A stretch of DNA of 64,000 nt from Galbibacter pacificus (lineage in GTDB: Bacteria > Bacteroidota > Bacteroidia > Flavobacteriales > Flavobacteriaceae). Of the stretch, positions 44,625 through 53,311 are shown one piece after another; within the stretch, counting starts at the first letter, position 1, and the number at the start of each line of letters is the position of its first letter. The position numbers and the translations under genes are program-made. The DNA lies in the NCBI RefSeq assembly GCF_029603155.1, contig NZ_JAPMUA010000005.1:1-64000 (forward strand), given 5' to 3'. Below the pieces are notes generated by a model, which was given only the letters and a program-made list of their open reading frames with translations, had not been told where the DNA came from and made no database searches.

Positions 44625-44846
44625 ATGTATTGGACTTTAGAATTAGCATCATATCTAGACGATGCACCTTGGCCAGCAACAAAAGATGAATTAATTGACT
44701 ATGCTATTAGAACCGGAGCTCCCCTGGAAGTGGTAGAAAACCTTCAGGCAATGGAAGACGAAGGCGATATGTATGAATCTATTGAAGAGATTTGGCCGGA
44801 TTACCCCACAGAGGAAGATTACCTCTGGAACGAGGATGAATATTAA
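44625..44846 (+). CDS. DUF2795 family protein, small and acidic
   Basis: The 73-residue product starts MYWTLELASYLDDAPWPATK and ends with an acidic aromatic tail (TEEDYLWNEDEY). The middle, DELIDYAIRTGAPLEVVENL, is the usual DUF2795 core, a small helical domain of unknown role. It has its own near-perfect promoter and a strong terminator, so it makes a short, probably abundant, single-gene mRNA. It lies directly before secA, but the terminator separates them. Confidence 0.88.
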   Translation: MYWTLELASYLDDAPWPATKDELIDYAIRTGAPLEVVENLQAMEDEGDMYESIEEIWPDYPTEEDYLWNEDEY

Positions 44847-44871
44847 CAAACACATTAACATTATAAAGCAA

Positions 44872-44898
44872 AAAAGTCTCCTGAGAGGCTTTTTTTTT
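44872..44898 (+). terminator. Rho-independent terminator between the DUF2795 gene and secA
   Basis: AAAAGTCTC / GAGGCTTTT (9 bp, one G-T pair) with loop CTGA, ending in a run of nine T's. It lies 25 bases past the DUF2795 stop codon and only 34 bases before the secA start codon. Confidence 0.9.
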
Positions 44899-44931
44899 GC
44901 TTAATTTTGAAATATAAATACACATACAGAC

Positions 44932-47900
44932 ATGAGTTTACTCAATTCCGTTTTAAAAGTTTTTGTAGGAGACAAGGCGAAGAAAGATGTTAAAGCACTT
45001 CAACCAACCGTAGACCAGATAAAATCTTTCGAAGAAGAACTTACACAACTCTCCCATGACGAACTACGCGCTAAAACACAAGAGTTTAAAAAGAAAATTA
45101 AAGAGGCCACAGCTTCTTTTGACGAAAAAATTGAACAGTTAAAAGCCGAAGCTGATGCTTCTAATGATATTGACAGGAATGAAGATATTTATGCTGAAAT
45201 CGATTCACTTAAAGAAAAAGCATACGAAATAAGCGAGAAAACCCTTAACGATATCCTGCCGGAAGCTTTTGCAGTTGTAAAAGAAACCGCCAAACGTTTT
45301 GCAAATAACGAAACCATTAGCGTAACCGCATCAACATTCGACCGCGAACTTTCGGGCACAAAAGAATACGTTACCCTTGACGATGAAAAAGCCATCTGGC
45401 AAAACTCTTGGGATGCTGCCGGAAAGGAAGTAACCTGGGACATGATTCATTACGATGTACAACTTATAGGAGGTATTGCCTTACACCAGGGAAAAATAGC
45501 AGAGATGCAAACCGGAGAAGGGAAAACGCTTGTGGCAACACTTCCCGTTTACCTTAATGCATTAACCGGAAACGGTGTTCACTTGGTAACTGTTAACGAC
45601 TATTTGGCACGTCGTGACAGTGCTTGGATGGGCCCTTTGTTTGAATTTCACGGACTTTCCATAGACTGTATCGACAACCACCAACCGGGATCTACCGGAA
45701 GAAGAAAGGCATATGCCGCCGATATTACTTATGGAACCAATAACGAGTTTGGCTTTGATTACCTAAGGGATAACATGTCCCACACACCAGAAGATTTGGT
45801 ACAACGTCCACATAACTTTGCAATCGTGGATGAGGTGGATTCTGTATTGATTGACGATGCAAGAACACCATTGATTATTTCGGGGCCGGTTCCACAGGGA
45901 GACCGCCATGAGTTTAACGAACTCAAACCTAAAGTAAACGATATTGTTGCCAAACAACGCCAATACCTTACCGGAGTCTTGGCAGAAGCAAAAAAATTAA
46001 TTGCAGAAGGAAATACCAAAGAAGGTGCATTCCAATTGTTAAGGGTACACCGCGGGCTACCAAAAAACAAAGCACTTATAAAGTTTTTAAGTGAAGAAGG
46101 AATTAAACAACTGCTTCAAAAAACAGAGAACCATTACATGCAGGATAACAACCGTGAAATGCCCATTGTAGATGAAGCACTTTGGTTTGTTATCGATGAA
46201 AAAAACAATCAAATAGAACTTACCGACAGGGGGATCGAGTATCTTTCGGGTGACACCGATCCCGATTTCTTTGTGATGCCCGACATAGGTACAGAAATAG
46301 CCCAAATTGAAAAGAAAGGCTTGTCTGCCGAAGAAGAAGCAGAGCTCAAGGAAGATCTTTTCAAAGACTTCTCGGTAAAAAGCGAGCGCATCCATACCAT
46401 GAACCAATTGCTAAAGGCATATACCCTTTTTGAAAAAGACGTTGAATATGTAGTAATGGAAAACAAGGTAATGATCGTTGACGAGCAGACCGGGCGTATT
46501 ATGGACGGGCGCCGTTATTCTGATGGGTTACACCAAGCCATTGAGGCCAAGGAAAATGTAAAAATTGAAGCGGCAACGCAGACATTTGCCACCGTAACCC
46601 TTCAAAATTATTTTAGAATGTACAAAAAGCTTGCCGGTATGACGGGTACTGCCGTTACCGAAGCTGGAGAATTCTGGGAAATCTACAAATTGGACGTAAT
46701 GGAAATTCCTACCAACCGCCCAATTGCAAGACACGACAAACAGGACCTTATTTATAAAACCAAACGTGAAAAATACAATGCCGTTAGTGAAGACATTGTA
46801 AAATTAGTAGAGCAAGGCCGCCCGGTACTGGTAGGTACAACTTCCGTGGAAATCTCGGAACTGCTTTCCAAAATGCTTTCAATGCGAAAGATAAACCACA
46901 ATGTATTAAATGCAAAACTCCATAAAAAAGAAGCCGATATTGTAGCCGAGGCCGGTAACCCGGGCGTGGTGACCATTGCCACCAATATGGCAGGACGTGG
47001 TACCGATATTAAGCTGATTAAAGAAGTGAAAGACGCTGGAGGCTTGGCCATTATAGGTACCGAGCGTCACGATTCAAGACGTGTAGACCGCCAGTTACGA
47101 GGTCGTTCGGGACGTCAGGGAGATCCGGGAAGCTCGCAGTTTTATGTATCTCTGGAAGATAACTTAATGCGTTTGTTCGGCTCGGAAAGAGTGGCAAAAA
47201 TGATGGACAGGATGGGGCTTGAAGATGGAGAGGTTATTCAACATTCCATGATGACAAAATCTATAGAAAGAGCCCAGAAAAAGGTAGAAGAAAACAACTT
47301 TGGTGTGCGTAAACGTTTATTGGAATATGATGATGTTATGAACGCACAGCGGGAAGTGGTTTACAAAAGAAGAAGGCACGCGCTAGAAGGCGAACGCTTA
47401 AAACTCGATATAGCCAATATGGTTTTTGATACCTGCGAAGCTATTGTCGAGAGCAATAAAATGGCCAGCGATTATAAGAATTTCGAATTTGAGCTTATCA
47501 AATTCTTCTCCATAACCGCTCCGGTAAACGAAGACGAATTTAAACGTAAAACCCCGCGTGAAATTACCAACATAGTATACAAGCAAGCGCTAAAATACTA
47601 TCAGGATAAAATTGAGCGCAATGCAAAAACTGCCTTTCCGGTTATTAAAAATGTTTATGAAAACCAAAGCAATAGGTTCGAGCGTATTGTAGTTCCATTT
47701 ACCGACGGAATTAAAACTTTAAAAGTAGTGACGAACTTAAAGGAAGCTTATGAGTCGGAAGGAAAAAAATTAATAACCGATTTCGAGAAGAACATAACAT
47801 TGGCCATTATCGACGATGCTTGGAAAACGCATTTAAGAAAGATGGACGAGTTGAAACAATCAGTACAATTGGCCGTCCACGAACAAAAAGATCCGCTATT

Positions 47901-48288
47901 GATTTATAAGTTCGAAGCTTTTGAGCTTTTCAAGGACATGATCGATAAGGTGAACAGGGAAGTCATTTCTTTCTTATTTAAAGGAGAATTGCCTACCGAA
48001 GAAACCAATAACATTCAAGAGGCCAGGGAAGTTAAAGCAAAGGAAAACTATAAAACTTCAAAAGAAGAAATCCCGAACAGCGATGAACTTGCCGCCCAAA
48101 ACAGGGCAGCCGGACAAACACAGCAACGTCCTCAAGTAACAGAAACCATTGTAAGGGAACGCCCAAAAATTGGCAGAAACGACCGCATTACCATTAAAAA
48201 CGTAATGTCGGGAGAAAATAAAACCGTTAAATACAAACAAGCAGAACCTTTGTTGGACAAAGGTGAATGGGTAATTGTTGAAGAATAA
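44932..48288 (+). CDS. secA: Preprotein translocase ATPase SecA
   Basis: Drives secretory proteins through SecYEG. At 1118 residues it is the long Bacteroidota form. Walker A-type MQTGEGKTLVATLP begins at residue 192, VNDYLARRDSAWMG and IVDEVDSVLIDDARTPL follow, with the second nucleotide domain at NMAGRGTDIKL and RQLRGRSGRQGDPG. A lineage insert near residues 340-400 enlarges nucleotide domain 1. The C-terminus ends with a basic segment and KGEWVIVEE and lacks the zinc-binding CxC-x8-CH tail of proteobacterial SecA. A terminator follows. Confidence 0.96.
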   Translation: MSLLNSVLKVFVGDKAKKDVKALQPTVDQIKSFEEELTQLSHDELRAKTQEFKKKIKEATASFDEKIEQLKAEADASNDIDRNEDIYAEIDSLKEKAYEISEKTLNDILPEAFAVVKETAKRFANNETISVTASTFDRELSGTKEYVTLDDEKAIWQNSWDAAGKEVTWDMIHYDVQLIGGIALHQGKIAEMQTGEGKTLVATLPVYLNALTGNGVHLVTVNDYLARRDSAWMGPLFEFHGLSIDCIDNHQPGSTGRRKAYAADITYGTNNEFGFDYLRDNMSHTPEDLVQRPHNFAIVDEVDSVLIDDARTPLIISGPVPQGDRHEFNELKPKVNDIVAKQRQYLTGVLAEAKKLIAEGNTKEGAFQLLRVHRGLPKNKALIKFLSEEGIKQLLQKTENHYMQDNNREMPIVDEALWFVIDEKNNQIELTDRGIEYLSGDTDPDFFVMPDIGTEIAQIEKKGLSAEEEAELKEDLFKDFSVKSERIHTMNQLLKAYTLFEKDVEYVVMENKVMIVDEQTGRIMDGRRYSDGLHQAIEAKENVKIEAATQTFATVTLQNYFRMYKKLAGMTGTAVTEAGEFWEIYKLDVMEIPTNRPIARHDKQDLIYKTKREKYNAVSEDIVKLVEQGRPVLVGTTSVEISELLSKMLSMRKINHNVLNAKLHKKEADIVAEAGNPGVVTIATNMAGRGTDIKLIKEVKDAGGLAIIGTERHDSRRVDRQLRGRSGRQGDPGSSQFYVSLEDNLMRLFGSERVAKMMDRMGLEDGEVIQHSMMTKSIERAQKKVEENNFGVRKRLLEYDDVMNAQREVVYKRRRHALEGERLKLDIANMVFDTCEAIVESNKMASDYKNFEFELIKFFSITAPVNEDEFKRKTPREITNIVYKQALKYYQDKIERNAKTAFPVIKNVYENQSNRFERIVVPFTDGIKTLKVVTNLKEAYESEGKKLITDFEKNITLAIIDDAWKTHLRKMDELKQSVQLAVHEQKDPLLIYKFEAFELFKDMIDKVNREVISFLFKGELPTEETNNIQEAREVKAKENYKTSKEEIPNSDELAAQNRAAGQTQQRPQVTETIVRERPKIGRNDRITIKNVMSGENKTVKYKQAEPLLDKGEWVIVEE

Positions 48289-48339
48289 AAAACAATGCGA
48301 TAACAAGAACTTTATAAAACATTTAATGTTTAATGAGTT

Positions 48340-48376
48340 AAAGCGGTAGAAGTATCATTTCTACCGCTTTTTTTTT
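48340..48376 (+). terminator. Rho-independent terminator after secA
   Basis: A 12-bp stem AAAGCGGTAGAA / TTCTACCGCTTT with a 7-base loop is followed by six further T's. Confidence 0.92.
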
Positions 48377-48459
48377 GAAAAATTTTAAATACCTTTAGAA
48401 ACGAAAAACCAACCCAAATAGGTAACTCAATCAAATGAGTTCTTGAATATCGTTTATAA

Positions 48460-49650
48460 ATGGCCCAAAAATACAACTCTATATCCAGTAGGCTGGATGA
48501 AAAAATGCACCTGATCCTACATGTCAATTATTTTTCGTCGGCCTTAATGATATGTATTGCCTTAGTATGCTATTTTATTTTAGACATTAAATATATTGTA
48601 CCACAAGTTCTTTTAGGGTACAGTGTTTTAAGTCTTTTAAATATTTTCTTGCTTAAATATCATAAAAAATTATTGGTAGCCTATCTCATTAGCTTAAACT
48701 TAGGGGTAATAGGCTCCATAATCGTGACCGTTGTTACGGGGGGAATTAACAGCCCCTTTATTTTCACTATGCCTTTAATTGTATTTGCGGGTTATATTTC
48801 TACCCGTAATTATGGGCAGTTTCATATGTATCTTATCCTTCTTTTTATCTTGCTCATTTATTTTCGAAACGAGATACACCTTAATTTTCCAAATGTAGTG
48901 CCCGAAAAATCCAAGGATGATTTTAGTTTAATGAGCGTGCTTTTCAGCTTGTATTTATTGGGCGGCATCTTTGGCAAAGTACTGTTGGGCAATTACAATA
49001 AGTTATATCAATCAAAAAAAGAAATCGAAAAAAAGAGCAATGAAAACGAAGTGCTCTTAAAAGAGATACACCACCGCGTAAAAAACAATTTACAAACCAT
49101 TTCCAGCCTGTTGAACATGCAGGCCAGAACGACAGAAAACGAAGACACCAAAAAAATATTGACGAGTAGTCACAACCGGGTTTTATCTATGGCCATTGTG
49201 CACGAAATGCTATATGCCCGCGACGACCTCTCGAAAATAGAATATCGCAACTATGTAAAGCAATTGGTAAAATTCCACATAAAATCCCTGAATAAAGAAG
49301 ACAAAAAAATAAATTTTAAAATCAACATCTCCAATATTAAATACAACATAGAAACGGCCATTCCATTGGGATTGCTCATTAGTGAATTTATTACCAATTC
49401 CCTAAAACATGCTTTTGTTAATAAAGACGAAGGAACCATTACAGTAACCATAGAAAAAACAGACCCCGAGTTCTACACGCTTATCCTTAGCGATAACGGA
49501 ATTGGGTACAACACATTTGTGGCCGAAAACAAAACAAAGTCCATGGGTTTAAAACTAATACATAACCTTACGCGCCAATTAAGGGGAAATCTAGAAAAAA
49601 TAGATAAAAGCCAAGGCGTAACCTACCTAATCCGCTTTAAGGAAATATAA
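48460..49650 (+). CDS. Membrane-bound sensor histidine kinase (HisKA_2 type)
   Basis: The 396-residue protein has about six N-terminal membrane helices (residues 20-180), among them ALMICIALVCYFILDIKYIV and VIGSIIVTVVTGGINSPFIF, with no periplasmic sensor domain. The kinase core begins at about 197 with the phosphoacceptor box LLKEIHHRVKNNLQ (His204/205), typical of HisKA_2/HWE-like kinases, and has the ATP-site blocks FITNSLKHAFVN and LSDNGIGYN with the G box KSMGLKLI. No response regulator gene is adjacent; the partner is unknown. It ends three bases from the convergent anti-sigma-type gene. Confidence 0.9.
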   Translation: MAQKYNSISSRLDEKMHLILHVNYFSSALMICIALVCYFILDIKYIVPQVLLGYSVLSLLNIFLLKYHKKLLVAYLISLNLGVIGSIIVTVVTGGINSPFIFTMPLIVFAGYISTRNYGQFHMYLILLFILLIYFRNEIHLNFPNVVPEKSKDDFSLMSVLFSLYLLGGIFGKVLLGNYNKLYQSKKEIEKKSNENEVLLKEIHHRVKNNLQTISSLLNMQARTTENEDTKKILTSSHNRVLSMAIVHEMLYARDDLSKIEYRNYVKQLVKFHIKSLNKEDKKINFKINISNIKYNIETAIPLGLLISEFITNSLKHAFVNKDEGTITVTIEKTDPEFYTLILSDNGIGYNTFVAENKTKSMGLKLIHNLTRQLRGNLEKIDKSQGVTYLIRFKEI

Positions 49651-49653
49651 AAA

Positions 49654-50034
49654 TCATTGCCTGTCCAAATAATTCTTTAAAATGGTAATTTGTAGAATAA
49701 CCAAACTGCCAAAAGCAATGATACCGTAAAGAAAGGTTTTTGGCAAGCTATTGGAAAAATTATTGAAATACGAAGAAAATTTTTCAACCGAATTATCCAA
49801 TAAAACATCCTTATTGGGCAAGTAAGAGGCCAAAACAACAAAAATAACGGCCAATACCGCCACTACGGCCTTTGATTTATTGGAAATCAAAGCTTTAAAC
49901 CTAACATTTGTTGATTCTGCCTTTACGGCATCCATAATATTAAGCTTCAAAGCCGTAGAGGGCTTTTCCAATCCCGCCTCTTTTATCATCTTTCGGGTTA
50001 ATCCGTCCAGTTTTTGTTCTTCTTTCCCACTCAT
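49654..50034 (-). CDS. Probable anti-sigma factor, small membrane protein
   Basis: A 126-residue product with a cytoplasmic N-terminal part (MSGKEEQKLDGLTRKMIKEA, about 1-52), a membrane helix at about 53-70 (KAVVAVLAVIFVVLASYLP) and a second near residues 101-118 (FLYGIIAFGSLVILQITILK). It follows the ECF sigma gene by one base, the normal place for an anti-sigma factor, but I cannot see a known anti-sigma domain. Function is inferred from position and layout. Confidence 0.6.
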   Translation of the reverse strand: MSGKEEQKLDGLTRKMIKEAGLEKPSTALKLNIMDAVKAESTNVRFKALISNKSKAVVAVLAVIFVVLASYLPNKDVLLDNSVEKFSSYFNNFSNSLPKTFLYGIIAFGSLVILQITILKNYLDRQ

Positions 50035-50035
50035 T

Positions 50036-50608
50036 TCATTGTAATTTATTTACCAATTCAATTCTACACCTTAATATTTCAAACAATTGCTTGCGTGCGC
50101 GAAACAATTTTATTTTAACATTTCCTGTACTTATACCAACTATTGTTGCTATTTCTTTCAAAGATAAGTCTTCATAATAATATAGGGTAATAATTGTTTG
50201 TTCTTCATTTGTTAAAGTTTCAATGGCCGCGCCAATAATTTTTTCCCTTTCTTTTTTTTCCAGGATATCCAGTGCGTCCTCAACATCATCAATTAAATTA
50301 TAATTTATTTTTTCTATTTCTTCTGAAGGGATTTGCCTTGCATTTTTCCGCACCCTGTCCAATGTACTATGGTACACAATTTTATACAACCAAGTAGAAA
50401 ATTTAGCATCTCCTTTAAATGATGCCAGGGAATGGTAACATTTTATAAATGCTTCTTGGACAATATCTTCTGCTTCTTCCCTATTTTTTACAATCCGTAC
50501 CGCAATGGTAAAGGCCAATTGCTGGTATGTGTCCACAAAATAAGAAAAAGCATTTGTATCGCCCTTGAGTACCCGGTCTCTGTATATTGTATCCTGTTGG
50601 TTAGTCAT
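50036..50608 (-). CDS. ECF sigma factor
   Basis: A 190-residue sigma-70 family protein. Region 2 is FSYFVDTYQQLAFTIAVRIV with EEAEDIVQEAFIKCYHSL and the -10-contacting FSTWLYKIVYHSTLDRVRK. Region 4 contains EEQTIITLYYYEDLSLKEIA and GISTGNVKIKLFRARKQL. It heads an operon with a probable anti-sigma gene. A TGTAAC-N17-CGTC motif lies just upstream, and the same motif precedes the divergent DUF6249 gene, which suggests autoregulation and control of that neighbour. Confidence 0.93.
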   Translation of the reverse strand: MTNQQDTIYRDRVLKGDTNAFSYFVDTYQQLAFTIAVRIVKNREEAEDIVQEAFIKCYHSLASFKGDAKFSTWLYKIVYHSTLDRVRKNARQIPSEEIEKINYNLIDDVEDALDILEKKEREKIIGAAIETLTNEEQTIITLYYYEDLSLKEIATIVGISTGNVKIKLFRARKQLFEILRCRIELVNKLQ

Positions 50609-50618
50609 TTATAAATAA

Positions 50619-50645
50619 GACGTTGGTGTTCTACTTTTGGTTACA
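50619..50645 (-). promoter_or_regulatory. ECF-type promoter of the sigma operon
   Basis: On the minus strand the -35-like TGTAACC is followed after 16 bases by CGTC (GACG at 50619-50622). The start codon is only about 11 bases from CGTC, so the transcript should be leaderless or nearly so. The motif is the same in sequence and spacing as the one at 50676-50702 on the other strand. Confidence 0.72.
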
Positions 50646-50675
50646 AGATCAGGATTTTTTTTATTTTACTTTTTT

Positions 50676-50702
50676 TGTAACCATTTCGTTCCCCCATACG
50701 TC
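50676..50702 (+). promoter_or_regulatory. ECF-type promoter of the DUF6249 gene
   Basis: TGTAACC (50676-50682) and CGTC (50699-50702) are 16 bases apart, matching the divergent motif upstream of the sigma gene. TGTAAC-N17-CGAC-like motifs are known for ECF sigma factors such as Bacillus SigX. Expected transcription start is near 50709, 27 bases before the ATG. Confidence 0.72.
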
Positions 50703-50735
50703 ATACCAATAAATAATCAATTAAAAAACACATTT

Positions 50736-51074
50736 ATGGAAGGAGTTATCGTTACCGGATTCGTTTTTGGAACCCTTTTCGGGATTTTTTACCTGTTCAT
50801 TACCGCTAGGCACAAAGAACGATTATCGCTTATAGACAAAGGCGCAGACGCCTCTATATTTTACAGCAGCAAAAAGAGGACCGCACCTATCTGGAAAATA
50901 TTAATATTAAACATTTCCCTATTGTTAATGGGAGTTGGCGTTGGTATTTTCCTGGCCGGGGTTTTACATTACAATTATAATGTAGACGCAGAGGTAGCAT
51001 ATCCCGGTACTATTTTTACCTTGGCGGGTATTGGTTTATTTCTTGGATTCAACCTTTCTAAAAAATTGGAATAA
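50736..51074 (+). CDS. DUF6249-type membrane protein
   Basis: I start at ATG 50736 (MEGVIVTGFVFGTLFGIFYL), 112 residues; a longer reading from 50637 crosses the promoter motif and is unlikely. There is a first membrane helix, a short cytoplasmic stretch ARHKERLSLIDKGADASIFY (the conserved ER-x-x-LI-x-KGAD motif of the family), and two further helices ending in NLSKKLE. The family has no known function. A sigma-type promoter precedes it and the divergent ECF sigma gene suggests it is a regulated target. Confidence 0.82.
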   Translation: MEGVIVTGFVFGTLFGIFYLFITARHKERLSLIDKGADASIFYSSKKRTAPIWKILILNISLLLMGVGVGIFLAGVLHYNYNVDAEVAYPGTIFTLAGIGLFLGFNLSKKLE

Positions 51075-51150
51075 TCATTTTTTACAATTAAAGTGTAGCG
51101 CTAGTAAGGAATTTGGTTAACTTAAGACTGATTAAAAAAATATATTTTTT

Positions 51151-51831
51151 ATGAAACTTATAAAACTGAATTCTTTACTTTTTTTGTGCCTGTTTACCAT
51201 AGGTTGCCAATCTTCTACTAAAAAGGATGCACAACAGGCCAAAGCAGAAGCAGATACAATAGCAACGATTCCCCAACAAGACCTCTCCCAATACGAAACT
51301 GCTTATTTTGCAAGTGGCTGTTTTTGGTGCGTAGAAGCTGTTTTTGAAAGTGTAAAAGGTGTAAAAGAAGCCGTTTCTGGATACGCTGGCGGAAAGGAAA
51401 AGAATCCAACTTACGAGCAAGTAGGCGCCGGACGTACCGGTCATGCCGAAAGCGTTATGGTATATTACGATCCAAAAGAAGTTTCCTACGAAACTCTGGT
51501 AAGGGTTTTTTTTGGTTCACAGGATCCCACAACCTTAAACCGGCAAGGACCCGATAAAGGCACTCAATACAGGTCTATTGCGTTTTATAAAAATGAAGAC
51601 GAAAAAGAAATTATAGAGCGCTATATACAGCAGCTAGAAGATGAGAAGGTGTTTTCTAAACCTATTGTAACACAAGTGGTTCCTTTTGAAAAATTTTGGA
51701 AAGCCGAAGATTATCATCAAAATTACGAACGCCTCCACCCCGACAATCCTTATGTTAAAAATGTATCCATTCCACGGTTGAGAAAATTTCAAAAAAAATA
51801 TCCCGAACTTTTAAAGGATAATATACATTAA
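51151..51831 (+). CDS. msrA: Peptide-methionine (S)-S-oxide reductase, lipoprotein form
   Basis: Repairs oxidised methionine using the catalytic Cys57 in the ASGCFWCVEAVF motif (GCFWC 56-60). The 226-residue protein has extra residues before the catalytic domain: MKLIKLNSLLFLCLFTIGC, a lipoprotein signal with lipidated Cys19, then a short Lys/Gln linker. So it works in the periplasm or at the outer membrane, not in the cytoplasm. The end (RLRKFQKKYPELLKDNIH) is usual. No thioredoxin-type reductant gene is nearby. It ends one base before the stop codon of the convergent DUF4097-like gene. Confidence 0.9.
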   Translation: MKLIKLNSLLFLCLFTIGCQSSTKKDAQQAKAEADTIATIPQQDLSQYETAYFASGCFWCVEAVFESVKGVKEAVSGYAGGKEKNPTYEQVGAGRTGHAESVMVYYDPKEVSYETLVRVFFGSQDPTTLNRQGPDKGTQYRSIAFYKNEDEKEIIERYIQQLEDEKVFSKPIVTQVVPFEKFWKAEDYHQNYERLHPDNPYVKNVSIPRLRKFQKKYPELLKDNIH

Positions 51832-51832
51832 A

Positions 51833-53311
51833 CTATTGCAAAGTAACATTGCTATAGGCAGCAACAAGACTAAAGGTTTTGTTGCTGTTTTTTTGTGCAT
51901 TGTACCCATTTGCAATTTCATTTCCATAATTTTTGGAAACACCCAGCACCAATGTTTTAGGGAATTTCACAGATGAATTGGAAGCATTGCTGAAAAAATT
52001 AAATGCTGTATCGGGTAGCTTCACCTTTGCTTCCGAATTGTCCAAAATTATATTCAGGGTATTAAACTCGTTGGATATATTGTTAATAAACAAGTCGCCA
52101 AAACTTCCATCAATAATGGCATCGCCCGTAAAATTATCGATGGCAACGTTGGATGATTTCGATGTTAATTTAATGCTGTTTACATCTTTTAGGCTTACCG
52201 ATTCCACATAATTTACTTGTAACTCTCCCTGATGCCAATTATCTACTAAAATGGGTGAATATGAAGCATGTATTACAGAGTTTTTGCCAATTACGTTAGA
52301 AGCATGCAACCTTGAATAAGACAAGGTTGCATTTATGGTTGATGAATTATCGGCCAAGGTCACTTCGCCATGACGGACGTTCATTTTTAGCTTAGCGCCT
52401 TTGGGCATTTTTATTTTGATTGTTTTTTTAATCTTCAGGTTTTTGTCCCCGCTGTCGGACCTGTAAAAAAACACATTGGGAGCCCCCGAAGCATCACTGC
52501 TTCTATATTCTATTGCCTGTTGCCTTGCCTTCATTACCTGCTTTCGGGCTTTCTCTGCTTGTTTGTGTGCTTCTTCCCTAGCCTTTTCCAGTTCTACTCT
52601 GTTTATTTTTTGATCTTTCCGCATCTGTTCGTAATCTTTCATCATTTCTTCTTTATGGGCTTGCCATTCTGCCTGATGTTCTTTTACTTCCTGTTGCCAT
52701 TCATCTAAATTGGCCTTGACCTCATCATCAAAACTTTTATTAAATTTTTCCTTCCATTCTTTTAAGTATTTATCCCCGTCCCGCTTGTAAGCTTCATAAT
52801 CAAAAGAAAAATCTTCAAAATTAAAAGGCAGCGGTGGCATTGGGGGAACCGGTGGCATTACCATAATACTGTCGGGCATTGGCGGTAATGGCGGTATTGG
52901 GGGAATGGGAATGGAATCGGGAAAATCAAAATCTAAGTCAATATCGATATCGTCCATATCAGAAATCACGATTACGTTATCATCATTGGCCCATCTCATA
53001 ACATTATTGGCAGTGCTTACCGAAACTTTATCGGCAGTGCCCGTTGCCTTAAAGTCCCAATCTTTAAAATATTTCTCGGCGTCTTCCTTAGAAACATCCT
53101 CTATTTCTATAACGGCCTCTATTTCTACCTTGTTTTTATTCCAGGTATTAAACTCAACATCGGCATAACTTGTATTTATGTCAATCGCTACGTCTTTATT
53201 TACATCAAAAGATTCTTTGTAGGTTTTCGATTGTTTTTGTGCTTGTACAAAAACCGATGACAAAAGCAATACAACTAGCAATCTATACGTTTTGTGTTGT
53301 AAATTTCTCAT
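51833..53311 (-). CDS. Secreted DUF4097-like protein with Pro-rich segment and coiled coil
   Basis: A 492-residue secreted protein: signal peptide (to about residue 24), an N-terminal beta part with an INTSYADVEFNTW motif, a remarkable acidic-to-Pro/Met segment (DSIPIPPIPPLPPMPDS then PPVPPMPPLPF, about 135-175), a long charged helical region rich in Glu, Lys and Gln (about 180-285) and a C-terminal DUF4097-like beta-helix (KMNVRHGEVTLADNSSTINA, then SNVAIDNFTGDAIIDGS). Its start overlaps the preceding anti-sigma-type gene by 29 bases. It is the probable effector of the sigma module at 53.3-54.4 kb; function unknown. Confidence 0.72.
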   Translation of the reverse strand: MRNLQHKTYRLLVVLLLSSVFVQAQKQSKTYKESFDVNKDVAIDINTSYADVEFNTWNKNKVEIEAVIEIEDVSKEDAEKYFKDWDFKATGTADKVSVSTANNVMRWANDDNVIVISDMDDIDIDLDFDFPDSIPIPPIPPLPPMPDSIMVMPPVPPMPPLPFNFEDFSFDYEAYKRDGDKYLKEWKEKFNKSFDDEVKANLDEWQQEVKEHQAEWQAHKEEMMKDYEQMRKDQKINRVELEKAREEAHKQAEKARKQVMKARQQAIEYRSSDASGAPNVFFYRSDSGDKNLKIKKTIKIKMPKGAKLKMNVRHGEVTLADNSSTINATLSYSRLHASNVIGKNSVIHASYSPILVDNWHQGELQVNYVESVSLKDVNSIKLTSKSSNVAIDNFTGDAIIDGSFGDLFINNISNEFNTLNIILDNSEAKVKLPDTAFNFFSNASNSSVKFPKTLVLGVSKNYGNEIANGYNAQKNSNKTFSLVAAYSNVTLQ

